63,802 nt of DNA, taken from the NCBI GenBank assembly GCA_028141885.1, contig JAOIQU010000004.1:1-63802 (forward strand), written 5' to 3'. The notes below the pieces were generated by a model. The model did not search any database. It had not been told where the DNA came from and worked only from the letters and a program-made list of their open reading frames with translations. The stretch is from Flavobacteriales bacterium (GTDB taxonomy: Bacteria > Bacteroidota > Bacteroidia > Flavobacteriales > UA16). Shown here one piece after another: positions 54,706-62,553 of the stretch (the stretch's first letter is position 1; the number at the start of each line of letters is the position of its first letter). The position numbers and the translations under genes are program-made.

Positions 54706-55263
54706 TCAATCCTTGGCGGCCAATCGGTAGCGCAGTTGAATCAATCCTGATTCGTAGGACGCCGCACCCACAGCCTCCAAGTCGACACTCGGTCGGCCTT
54801 TTGGAAAGAGTGGGATGCCGTCGCCGAGCAAAGTGGGCACCACGCTGAGGGTCCACTCGTCGATTTGGGCGGACAAGGCTGCGATGAGCTGACCTCCCCC
54901 ATCGCACCAGACGACCTCCTCGCCTTCGGTGGCTGGAGTTTGGCCCTCCAACCACGAGGCCATGTCCGTCAAATTTCCAAAGGTGATTCCTTCTTGAGGC
55001 GACATGTCAGCCGCTTTCGACGTCACCACGAAAATGGGCCACTTCCCGACGTGCGGAAAAACGCCATCACACAAGGCGGTCAGCACCTCGAAGGTGCGAC
55101 GTCCCACCACGTAAGCCTTGACCCTGCTGGCAAAGGCCATGTAACCGTAATCCTCGTCTTCACGCTGAACAGAGGCCAAAAAGTCCAATCCGTCGTCCGC
55201 GGCAGCGAGACAACCATCCAAGCTCATGGCGGCAAATACCCCAATGCGACGCCCACCAATCAC
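54706..55263 (-). CDS. Dihydrofolate-reductase-like (RibD C-terminal domain) protein
   Basis: A 185-residue protein with the RibD_C/DHFR fold: GVFAAMSLDGCLAAADDGLD, FASRVKAYVVGRRTFEVLTA and WCDGGGQLIAALSAQIDEWT, as in YyaP/YwjB proteins. It is likely an NADPH reductase of unknown substrate. Translation begins at GTG 55261-55263, overlapping the stop of the prolyl oligopeptidase gene (GTGA), so the two are in one transcript. An internal ATG at codon 13 is in the first strand and so is too late. Confidence 0.8.
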   Translation of the reverse strand: MIGGRRIGVFAAMSLDGCLAAADDGLDFLASVQREDEDYGYMAFASRVKAYVVGRRTFEVLTALCDGVFPHVGKWPIFVVTSKAADMSPQEGITFGNLTDMASWLEGQTPATEGEEVVWCDGGGQLIAALSAQIDEWTLSVVPTLLGDGIPLFPKGRPSVDLEAVGAASYESGLIQLRYRLAAKD

Positions 55264-57398
55264 GGCTTGATGCCTTCGAGTTCATTCAGCACAAACGCCC
55301 ACTTGTCGGCCTGCTCGTCAAGGATTTTGCCGATGGGTTTGCCCGCGCCGTGGCCCGCGTTTGTCTCCACACGGAGGAGCACTGGACGCGGTCCGCTATG
55401 CGCTGCTTGGAGTCGTGCTCCAAACTTGAAGCTGTGTGCCGGCACCACGCGGTCGTCGTGGTCCGCTGTGGTGACCATGGTGCTGGGGTACGTCACGCCG
55501 TCGCGCAGGTTGTGCACCGGCGAGTAGCCGTAGAGGTTGTCGAAGTCCGCCTTGGAGCTGTCCGCACAACCGTACTCCGGAATCCAACCCCACCCGATCG
55601 TGAACTTGTGGTACCGCAGCATGTCCATCACGCCAACCGCAGGAAGTGCGACGCGCGCAAAGTCTGGACGTTGGGTCATAATGGCGCCCACGAGCAACCC
55701 CCCGTTGCTGCCTCCTGCGATCGCCAGTTTGTCGTGGGAGGTGTACCCTTCGGCCACAAGATGGTCTCCAGCTGCGAAGAAGTCGTCAAACACATTTTGC
55801 TTGTCAAGGAGCATTCCCGCCTTGTGCCACGCTTCACCAAATTCCCCTCCGCCGCGCAAGTTGGGCATGGCGTAAATCCCACCACGCTCGAGGAACGCAA
55901 TGTTGCTCGCGCTGAAACTCGGCGTCAAGCTGATGTTGAATCCGCCGTAGGCGTAAAGCAACGTTGGGTTGGTGCTGTCTTTCTCAAGGCCCTTCTTGTG
56001 GACAACGAACATGGGGACGCGCGTGCCGTCCTTTGAGGTGTACCACTCCTGGCGTGCTTCAAATTCTGAAGGATCAAACGCCACGTCAGGCATGCTCCAC
56101 AGCGTGGACTCTCCCGAAGCGATGTCGAGTTTGTAAATCGACGTGGGCTGGGTGAAGGACGTGAATGCGTAGTACAGTTCAGTCGCGTCCATCTTGCCGC
56201 CGAATCCACCCACAGACCCCACTTCTGAAGGCAAGGTCACGACGCGCGGATTGGAGCCGTCCAAATCGCATCGCAAGACCCGATTCGAGGCGTTGTGCAA
56301 GTAGGTGGCCCAAAGTTGTCCCCCGACCACGCTTACCGACTCGAGCAAGTCTTCTGACTCGGGAAGGATGTCGTGCCAGAGCGCCGTGTTCGACGGGTCA
56401 GCGGGATCGGCCGCCACCAGGCGGTACCGTGGCGCGCCGATGTCCGTCAGCATGTACAACGCACCGTTGACGTGCTCGACCAGTGATGAGTGGTGCTTGA
56501 AGCCTTCGACGAGCGGCATCCAGTCCGCGCCACCCTCCTTCAACGACTTCACGTGCAGGCTGTTGCCGTCCGTCCCCGTGCTGGTGTTCAGCACGACGTA
56601 CTCGCCGTCCTCAGTCGTGCCGCAGAAATGGTAGCGGTTGGGCTCGTCGTCGTTGCGGAACACCAATTCATCTTCCGACTGGGGCGTGCCGACTTTGTGG
56701 AAGTAGACGCTGTGGAAGGTGTTCTCCGCACTGTATGCCGAGCCTTCAGGCGCAGGGTATCGGCTGTAGTAGAACCCGCCTTCCACCCAAGCCGCGCCCG
56801 AAAACTTCACCCACTCAAGCACCTCGCCCGTGGACTCTCCCGTGGTCAAGTCCAGGACGCGCATCTCTTGCCAGTCGGAGCCGGCGGCGTTGCGAACTTC
56901 CACCACGTAACGGCCGTCCGGCGACGCCCCCGAAAGATTGGCGGTCACCGTACCGTCCTCGCTCAATGCGTTGGGATCAAGGAACACGCGTTCCTCTGCC
57001 TCATCCGAGTCTTTGACGAAGATGACGCTTTGGTTTTGGAGTCCGTCGTTGCGGGTCAAGAAGACCTTCTCCCCGATCCGGCGAGGAATGCCCACGCGCG
57101 GGTGATTGAAAAGTTCCTCGCACCGAGCACGAAGCGCCTCCCGTTCAGGCAGGCCATCCAAAAAATTCCGCGCAGTGGCGGCTTGCGCAGCGACCCATTC
57201 CACGACCTCCGGGTCGCGGTCGTCTTCCAACCACCGGTAGGGATCGGCAACGGGCGTGTTCCAAAGGGTGTCGACAACGTCAACGGTTCGGGTTTTTGGG
57301 TACGTCATGGGATCTGAAGAAGATGGACCGCAAGAAAAAAGGCTCGCCGCGACAACGACAGCCATGGGCCAAACAAGAGAAAATTGCACCTGGTTCAT
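55260..57398 (-). CDS. Prolyl oligopeptidase (S9A) lipoprotein
   Basis: A 712-residue serine peptidase. A lipobox (LFSC) after the hydrophobic start points to membrane anchoring on the periplasmic side. The N-terminal part (PVADPYRWLEDDRDPEVVEW) and a seven-bladed propeller precede the catalytic domain: Ser in GGSNGGLL, Asp in DHDDRVVPAHSF and His in NAGHGAGKP. It cleaves after proline in short peptides, most likely degrading peptides taken up by the cell. The start at 57398 follows a TACTTTCA element by 5 bases. It is coupled to the DHFR-like gene downstream. Confidence 0.94.
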   Translation of the reverse strand: MNQVQFSLVWPMAVVVAASLFSCGPSSSDPMTYPKTRTVDVVDTLWNTPVADPYRWLEDDRDPEVVEWVAAQAATARNFLDGLPEREALRARCEELFNHPRVGIPRRIGEKVFLTRNDGLQNQSVIFVKDSDEAEERVFLDPNALSEDGTVTANLSGASPDGRYVVEVRNAAGSDWQEMRVLDLTTGESTGEVLEWVKFSGAAWVEGGFYYSRYPAPEGSAYSAENTFHSVYFHKVGTPQSEDELVFRNDDEPNRYHFCGTTEDGEYVVLNTSTGTDGNSLHVKSLKEGGADWMPLVEGFKHHSSLVEHVNGALYMLTDIGAPRYRLVAADPADPSNTALWHDILPESEDLLESVSVVGGQLWATYLHNASNRVLRCDLDGSNPRVVTLPSEVGSVGGFGGKMDATELYYAFTSFTQPTSIYKLDIASGESTLWSMPDVAFDPSEFEARQEWYTSKDGTRVPMFVVHKKGLEKDSTNPTLLYAYGGFNISLTPSFSASNIAFLERGGIYAMPNLRGGGEFGEAWHKAGMLLDKQNVFDDFFAAGDHLVAEGYTSHDKLAIAGGSNGGLLVGAIMTQRPDFARVALPAVGVMDMLRYHKFTIGWGWIPEYGCADSSKADFDNLYGYSPVHNLRDGVTYPSTMVTTADHDDRVVPAHSFKFGARLQAAHSGPRPVLLRVETNAGHGAGKPIGKILDEQADKWAFVLNELEGIKP

Positions 57399-57403
57399 GC
57401 CCG

Positions 57404-57411
57404 TGAAAGTA
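57404..57411 (-). promoter_or_regulatory. Putative -7 element (TACTTTCA) of the prolyl oligopeptidase gene
   Basis: It stands 5 bases before the ATG at 57398. Confidence 0.4.
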
Positions 57412-57477
57412 GGCGAAGGTGGTGCGGATTGGATTCGTAAAAGCAAGGCAGTTGTCCCCACCTCATCCACAATGCAA

Positions 57478-58533
57478 TCAGTCCTTCACTCGGTTGAACC
57501 TGAGCATTTTGAGCATCCACTTCGGCAAAGCTTTGCCCTGGGGTCGTTTGCGGGTGTCGAGGTACCAGTTCAGCTTTTTCGCAATGGGGATTTTGTGCGT
57601 TTCCACAAATTCAATCCAGGTGCCGTCGGGGTCTTCGACGTAGGTGAATTGGCCGCTGGCCTCCCCCATTTCAAACGACGAAGAGCTGTCCACCGTGAAG
57701 GGAAACCCAGCTGCCTCAAGCTCTTTGCCCAACGCCTTCATGTCCCGGATGTCCCAGCACAGGTGAATGAATCCAAGGTCTCCCCAAAAGCGACCTTCGA
57801 ACAGGTTTCTCGGGGTCCGATCCATGGCTTGGACCAATTCAATTTCTCCTCCGCCAAGCAGTTCACTGAACGCCCCTTGTGTGGGTTCAGAGCGCTTGAG
57901 GACGACACGGCGGTAGGTTTGGCCTCCACTTGGAAGGGGCTCAAACGCCGGATGAACGGCTGTTTCGTCCATGACCACATGGTCGTAACCCAACACGTCG
58001 CGGTACAGCTTCAACGATTTCTCTACGTCGCTGACGCCCAACACGGCTCCTCCAACGCCGCCGCCATAAGGTGCCGCACCGAACCACTCCTTGCTCTCAA
58101 CCACCTCAAAGAGATAGCCGTGCGGGTCTTTCAAATAAAAGTGCTTGCTTCCGTCAGGGCGGGTGTGCACGGGTCCGAGGGAGGTGATGCCGCGCCGTGC
58201 GTGCTCGGCATGCATCGCGTCCGCGTCCTTGCACTTGATTTTGCAAATGAAAATGCCTGTATCTCCCAACTGACCTTCAAAGGAAGCCGGTTGGGGTTCT
58301 CGGCTGGTGAATTGCCAAATCTCCATTCCAGCACCTCCCCCCATGTGCAACGCCAACGCCGCGTGACGGGCATGCACTTCGCCTCCGGTGTAACGTGTCA
58401 TCAAGGCGGCCTCCGCAGCCTCCTCAAACATCCGAATGTCAATCCCAAATGCGTGACGATACCACTTCCACGCCTTGTGTACGTCAGGAATGCCGATGCC
58501 GACTTGCTGGATGCCGCTGATCATTTTTGCCAT
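57478..58533 (-). CDS. Two-domain VOC (glyoxalase/bleomycin-resistance-type) protein
   Basis: A 351-residue protein with two vicinal-oxygen-chelate domains, about 7-145 and 160-315. The first has IQQVGIGIPDVHKAWKWYRH and later HFYLKDPHGYLFEVVE, the second has GGAVLGVSDVEKSLKLYRDV and FTYVEDPDGTWIEFVE with metal-ligand Glu. It could be a dioxygenase or an isomerase; the substrate is unknown. A basic tail (LDTRKRPQGKALPKWMLKML) ends it. CATCTTTG stands 4 bases before the ATG. Confidence 0.88.
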   Translation of the reverse strand: MAKMISGIQQVGIGIPDVHKAWKWYRHAFGIDIRMFEEAAEAALMTRYTGGEVHARHAALALHMGGGAGMEIWQFTSREPQPASFEGQLGDTGIFICKIKCKDADAMHAEHARRGITSLGPVHTRPDGSKHFYLKDPHGYLFEVVESKEWFGAAPYGGGVGGAVLGVSDVEKSLKLYRDVLGYDHVVMDETAVHPAFEPLPSGGQTYRRVVLKRSEPTQGAFSELLGGGEIELVQAMDRTPRNLFEGRFWGDLGFIHLCWDIRDMKALGKELEAAGFPFTVDSSSSFEMGEASGQFTYVEDPDGTWIEFVETHKIPIAKKLNWYLDTRKRPQGKALPKWMLKMLRFNRVKD

Positions 58534-58537
58534 GGGA

Positions 58538-58545
58538 CAAAGATG
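58538..58545 (-). promoter_or_regulatory. Putative -7 element (CATCTTTG) of the VOC gene
   Basis: It stands 4 bases before the ATG at 58533 and matches TAnnTTTG except at the first base. Confidence 0.45.
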
Positions 58546-58581
58546 CCAAACGACCTGCGCCGCCTCTTCATTTGGACATCG

Positions 58582-59439
58582 TCATTTCTCCACATCCCGC
58601 AAGGAAACACTTGACAGCAAGCGCTTCGTCACGGCAACTGCCGCGAGCACCACTGCTCCACCCACAAGACCCAGCGTCGCATCCGCAACCAACGAAGGCC
58701 ATGCGTGCATCATGGCGTGGATTCCAGGGAGGTGGTGATGAAAAATGCTCCCGGACACGAGCAGCAAAGCCACCGTCCCAACGAAGCTCAACCCCTTAAT
58801 GGTCCAAGGCAACGCCGCCACCATGAAGGCGCCAAGTTTTTGGGCTGAATGAGCATCGCGTTTCATCAAGGCGAGGCCTGCGTCGTCCATGCGTACGAGC
58901 AAAGCCACAACCCCATAGACCCCCACAGTGGCCAGCAAGGCGATGAGGGTGACTGAAATGATTTGGACAACAAGCACCGCATCCATCACTTGGCCCAAGG
59001 CCAGGATCACAATCTCAACCGACAAGATGAAATCGACGAGGACGGCCGACCGAATGCGCTCAGCCTCGGAAGGCCCAGTTTCAGGATGGTGATGACCTTT
59101 CCTCGAGGGACGGACGTAATGGACAACCTTTTCAACTCCTTCGTAGGCCAAGTAGCCGCCTCCAAGCACCAGAATCGGTTCAATGACCCAAGGCGCAAAG
59201 GCACTCAGGGCGAATGCCGCGGGCAAAATGATCAGCTTGTTCAGAAATGAGCCCTTGGTGATGGCCCAAAGCACCGGCAATTCACGTGACGACGAAAAAC
59301 CCACCGCCTTCTCCGCATTGACCGCCAAGTCGTCGCCCAAAATGCCTGCCGTTTTCTTCCCGGCCACCTTGGTCATGGCCGCGACGTCGTCCATCAACGC
59401 AGCAATGTCATCGAGCAACGCAAAGAATCCGCTTGCCAT
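58582..59439 (-). CDS. DUF808 family membrane protein (YedI-like)
   Basis: A 285-residue membrane protein. The opening ASGFFALLDDIAALMDDVAA, then KTAGILGDDLAVNAEKAVGF, and ELPVLWAITKGSFLNKLIIL are the DUF808 hallmarks, and six or so hydrophobic segments follow. The family is widespread with no known function. TACCTTCG stands 4 bases before the ATG at 59439, one of the best-matched short-leader promoters of the window. It is divergent from the second cytochrome c-copper monooxygenase. Confidence 0.9.
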   Translation of the reverse strand: MASGFFALLDDIAALMDDVAAMTKVAGKKTAGILGDDLAVNAEKAVGFSSSRELPVLWAITKGSFLNKLIILPAAFALSAFAPWVIEPILVLGGGYLAYEGVEKVVHYVRPSRKGHHHPETGPSEAERIRSAVLVDFILSVEIVILALGQVMDAVLVVQIISVTLIALLATVGVYGVVALLVRMDDAGLALMKRDAHSAQKLGAFMVAALPWTIKGLSFVGTVALLLVSGSIFHHHLPGIHAMMHAWPSLVADATLGLVGGAVVLAAVAVTKRLLSSVSLRDVEK

Positions 59440-59443
59440 GCGA

Positions 59444-59451
59444 CGAAGGTA
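59444..59451 (-). promoter_or_regulatory. Putative -7 element (TACCTTCG) of the DUF808 gene
   Basis: It stands 4 bases before the ATG at 59439, with the same octamer and spacing as the desaturase promoter (36246-36253). Confidence 0.55.
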
Positions 59452-59492
59452 CGACCTCCCGCAACTCCATGGAGATTCGTAACTTACTGGCC

Positions 59493-60947
59493 ATGTGCCA
59501 TTTCACACGATCATTCTTGAGGTGCCTGCTTGTGTTGTCGCCAGTTTTGGGGCATGCCCAAAGCGTCACGTACCACGCAGACGTTGCCCCCATCATCTTC
59601 AACCACTGCACGGAGTGTCACCGGGAAGGTGAAATTGGCCCCATGCCCCTCACCACATTCGCGGAAGTGCACGCCTACGGTGAGTTCATTGAGTACGTGA
59701 CCGCCACAGACTACATGCCTCCATGGACTCCGGACGAAAGCGTGTCACATTTTGTGAGCGAACGTGTTTTGACCTCGGCCGAAAAGCAAATTCTGAGCGA
59801 CTGGGTGGCCCAGGGCAAACCTGAAGGCGATCCTGTGGATAATCCGGGCATCCCCACTTTTCCTGAAGGAAGCCAAATCGGCGCTCCAGACATGGTGCTG
59901 TCCATGCCTGAGGCCTACAATCACGGCGGGGACATGACCGACCAATACCAAGTCTTCGTCCTGCCTGCCGACCCGGAAAACGACTTGTCGATTCGTGCGC
60001 TTGAAGTGAGGCCTGGAAACCGCAATGTGGCCCACCATGCCATTTTGGGCTTGGACATTTCTGGAACCGCGGCAAACCTCGATGCGCAAGATCCCGACCC
60101 AGGATACGAGAGCTTTGGAGGGTTTGGCTTCTCCGCGGAAAGCAATTTCTTTGGTGCGTGGGTCCCAGGAGCCTTGACGCTTGAATACCCTCCAGGCATT
60201 GGACGTACAGTCCCTGCTGGTTCAGACATTTTGCTCCAGATGCACTACGGGCCATCCCCAATCGCGGAAACCGACCTCACTGAGATCAATGTATTTTTCT
60301 CAGAGGAGCCCATTGAAAGAGAAGTAGAAACAGGCATCATGAGTCCCCAAAACCTGGACCAATTCTTCTTCTTGCCGGCAAACCAGCTCCGAACATTTCA
60401 TGGCACCATGGAGGTCGCCACAGACGTCAGCCTACTCAGCATAGCACCTCATTGTCATTTGATTGGGGTTTCGTGGGATGTTTTTGCGACGTCCCCCAAC
60501 AACCAAGACACCATACCGCTCATTTCCATCCCTTCGTGGGATTTCAACTGGCAGGGATTTTTCACCTTCCCTACTCTGACCAAGATTCCCGCAGGATACA
60601 CTTTACACGGCATCGCTTCGTACGACAACACGAGTGCCAATCCATTCAACCCCAACGATCCGCCGCAAAATGTGACGTTTGGGGAAGGCACCACCGACGA
60701 GATGTTCTTTGTGTTCTTTGACTATGTCTTGTATGAAGAAGGAGACGAGCAAATTTCCCTGGAGCCAGCAGATCTCTCATGTCAAGAAGACCTGAATGGT
60801 GACGGCCTTGTGAGTGTCAACGACATTTTGGTGCTGCTGTCCGATTTCGGTTGCTCAGCCAACTGCGATGCCGACGTTGATTTGGACGACGCCGTCTCCA
60901 TTTCTGACCTTTTGCAAATCTTGAGCGCCTTCGGCGACGGCTGTTGA
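59493..60947 (+). CDS. Secreted cytochrome c-copper type II monooxygenase fusion with dockerin-like tail
   Basis: A 484-residue paralogue of the protein at 52480-54081, alike over almost all of its length. After the signal peptide (ends GHAQ) it has CTECH (39-43), YMPPW, the HH of VAHHAILG, QMHYGPS, the HCH of APHCHLIG and Met in TTDEM, so the heme and both copper sites look complete. In place of a T9SS type A domain it ends with a four-Cys, two-part EF-hand/dockerin-like module (CQEDLNGDGLVSVNDILVLL to FGDGC). ATG 59493 was chosen over earlier in-frame starts because it gives a good signal peptide. It overlaps the redoxin gene (TGATG). Confidence 0.9.
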   Translation: MCHFTRSFLRCLLVLSPVLGHAQSVTYHADVAPIIFNHCTECHREGEIGPMPLTTFAEVHAYGEFIEYVTATDYMPPWTPDESVSHFVSERVLTSAEKQILSDWVAQGKPEGDPVDNPGIPTFPEGSQIGAPDMVLSMPEAYNHGGDMTDQYQVFVLPADPENDLSIRALEVRPGNRNVAHHAILGLDISGTAANLDAQDPDPGYESFGGFGFSAESNFFGAWVPGALTLEYPPGIGRTVPAGSDILLQMHYGPSPIAETDLTEINVFFSEEPIEREVETGIMSPQNLDQFFFLPANQLRTFHGTMEVATDVSLLSIAPHCHLIGVSWDVFATSPNNQDTIPLISIPSWDFNWQGFFTFPTLTKIPAGYTLHGIASYDNTSANPFNPNDPPQNVTFGEGTTDEMFFVFFDYVLYEEGDEQISLEPADLSCQEDLNGDGLVSVNDILVLLSDFGCSANCDADVDLDDAVSISDLLQILSAFGDGC

Positions 60948-61420
60948 TGCAAGGCATGGAACCGGTTTGGCGCATCCTCATTTTTTTGGCTCCCCTCTGT
61001 CCGATTTGCCAAAACATGACCTTCGACCTGCGACAGCTCGAACAAGACTACAGCTACAGGTCAGTCGAATTTGTAGGTGTCTTTCCCAACGCGTCCACGA
61101 CCCCAGCACAAATCGAGTCCTTCAAAGACACGTATGGCTTGTCCATGAATATGACTCAGGACACGGCTGGCTGGGCCCAAGCCTTGGGTGCGAAATGGAC
61201 GCCGGAAGTGTTTGTGTTGGACCAACGCGATTCCGTGGTTTATCGGGGGCGCATCAACGACCGCTATTTCGCCCCTGGCAAGCGTAAACCCAAAACCAAG
61301 CGCCGTGACCTCGATGCCGCCCTTCGAGATTGCCTTGCCGGCAGGCCGGTTGGGGACCCTGTGACCGATGCGGTGGGCTGCCCCATCGAAGGGGTGCGCC
61401 TCACCCCTCCTCAGGACTGA
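60947..61420 (+). CDS. Thioredoxin-fold (redoxin) protein coupled to the copper monooxygenase gene
   Basis: A 157-residue thioredoxin-fold protein: the strand ILIFLAPLCPICQNM holds CPIC, then VGVFPNASTTPAQI, and a cis-Pro region AKWTPEVFVLDQRDSVVYRG. The pattern is that of redoxin domains which in other bacteria are fused to cytochrome c-copper monooxygenases. The N-terminus starts at the first fold strand, with no separate signal peptide, so its location is unclear; it may be exported by the hydrophobic first strand or may remain inside. Its ATG (60947) shares one base with the TGA of the upstream gene, so the two are co-translated. Confidence 0.78.
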   Translation: MQGMEPVWRILIFLAPLCPICQNMTFDLRQLEQDYSYRSVEFVGVFPNASTTPAQIESFKDTYGLSMNMTQDTAGWAQALGAKWTPEVFVLDQRDSVVYRGRINDRYFAPGKRKPKTKRRDLDAALRDCLAGRPVGDPVTDAVGCPIEGVRLTPPQD

Positions 61421-61665
61421 CGGTTCCGCTCCTCTTCGAGGTCTAACAGAGTGCGACATCGAACCGCGCTCCCAAAGAGCCCCAGGCCACTCATGAACAC
61501 CACAAGGCCGAGGGTGCCTTCAACACACCACATCCACCATTCGGCCCCAGCTGCGCGGAATGCAGAAGCGTCCAAAGTCACCGAAAGCCCAGCACCAATG
61601 AGGAGGCATCCAAAACCTCCGTGCCTCAGCCACGTGTTTCTCAACTGCCGCGTGCGTTGTCCCAT
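61411..61665 (-). CDS. Small membrane protein of unknown function
   Basis: An 84-residue protein (98 if the ATG at 61707 is used) with two hydrophobic segments (about 18-34 and 47-65) and a charged end (LLDLEEERNRQS). Its 3' end overlaps the redoxin gene by 10 bases on the other strand. There is no recognised family. The coding call rests on the membrane pattern and on the gap it fills. Confidence 0.45.
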   Translation of the reverse strand: MGQRTRQLRNTWLRHGGFGCLLIGAGLSVTLDASAFRAAGAEWWMWCVEGTLGLVVFMSGLGLFGSAVRCRTLLDLEEERNRQS

Positions 61666-61707
61666 GTCAGTCAAACCTGAAGCATTGCGGATTTGTTGGC
61701 AGATCAC

Positions 61708-61738
61708 AAAAAAAGGGCAGCCCTAAGGCCGCCCTTTC
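61708..61738 (-). terminator. Intrinsic terminator of the TonB receptor-DUF4625 unit
   Basis: AAAGGGC (61712-61718) pairs with GCCCTTT (61731-61737), with partial pairing in between; the left A-run is a T-run for minus-strand transcripts. It lies 25 bases after the DUF4625 gene. Confidence 0.75.
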
Positions 61739-61761
61739 AGTTCCGGAATGAAAGAAGTGCC

Positions 61762-62553
61762 TCACTCAACCTCCACGTGGAAGCCCGTTTCCATGCTCAC
61801 GTTGGCGTTGCAGGTTGCTTTCATTTCGAAGTGAAACTCACCTGAGGCATCGGCAGGCACTGTCACCGTTTCGCTGAAGGCGTCAAACTCCGTCAACTCG
61901 GCCGACCACACCACAGTCTCTGTGGCCTCGTCGATGAGTTCAAGCTCAGCAGAAGCGATGCCGTCGCTGTCCGTGACCGAGCCTTCCACGACCACATCTG
62001 TGCCCGCAGCCCAAGTGGGCTCACCGTGCCAATTCGCAGGGTCTTCGCCACCCACAGAAGTCAGCGTGAACTCGGGTATGTGGCTGTTTTCGATATGCAA
62101 ATCAGTAAGGAAAGTTGCTACGTTTCCTTCAGCGTCGACAAGGTCAACAATCACGTGCCACAAGCCACGCGCAGTCAATGGCACATCAACGTGTAAATCA
62201 GCTTCAGCTTCTGTGCCGTCGAGTTCTATGGTGCGAAGTACACTCCAATCTGTGCCACTGTATAATATCAAACCGTCTTCGTGCTCGTCACCGTCATCAG
62301 TGACCTCGTGCGCATGCCCCTCACCGGAATGAATATCATATCGGACCTGACTCAATCCTTCGTTGTCACAAAAGATGTCTTCGATATCCACGTGGTCCCC
62401 AGCTTCTCCTTCGATTTCATCGGCAGTGATGCTGTTCATGGCGCCCAACCCTGTGCATACGGTCGGTGCTTCCGTGTCTGTGTTTTGGCAGGAAGCGAAG
62501 ACGATGGCCACTCCGAGAATGACCGAAGATTGAATATTGAATTTAATGTTCAT
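61762..62553 (-). CDS. DUF4625-containing lipoprotein
   Basis: A 263-residue protein with a lipobox (FASC). Residues 25-140 include HVDIEDIFCDNEGLSQVRYD, HAHEVTDDGDEHEDG and LHVDVPLTARGLWHVIVDLV, the His/Asp-rich DUF4625 pattern of Bacteroidota surface lipoproteins. A second Ig-like part with acidic residues follows. The start overlaps the stop of the upstream TonB receptor gene (ATGA), suggesting that it is an accessory lipoprotein of that receptor; the His-rich loop hints at metal binding, perhaps of divalent ions. The ligand is not known. Confidence 0.85.
   Translation of the reverse strand: MNIKFNIQSSVILGVAIVFASCQNTDTEAPTVCTGLGAMNSITADEIEGEAGDHVDIEDIFCDNEGLSQVRYDIHSGEGHAHEVTDDGDEHEDGLILYSGTDWSVLRTIELDGTEAEADLHVDVPLTARGLWHVIVDLVDAEGNVATFLTDLHIENSHIPEFTLTSVGGEDPANWHGEPTWAAGTDVVVEGSVTDSDGIASAELELIDEATETVVWSAELTEFDAFSETVTVPADASGEFHFEMKATCNANVSMETGFHVEVE

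Noticed and set aside
57256..58614. 452-codon plus-strand ORF opposite the VOC gene
   Set aside because: Shadow of the two-domain VOC protein, with no homology of its own.
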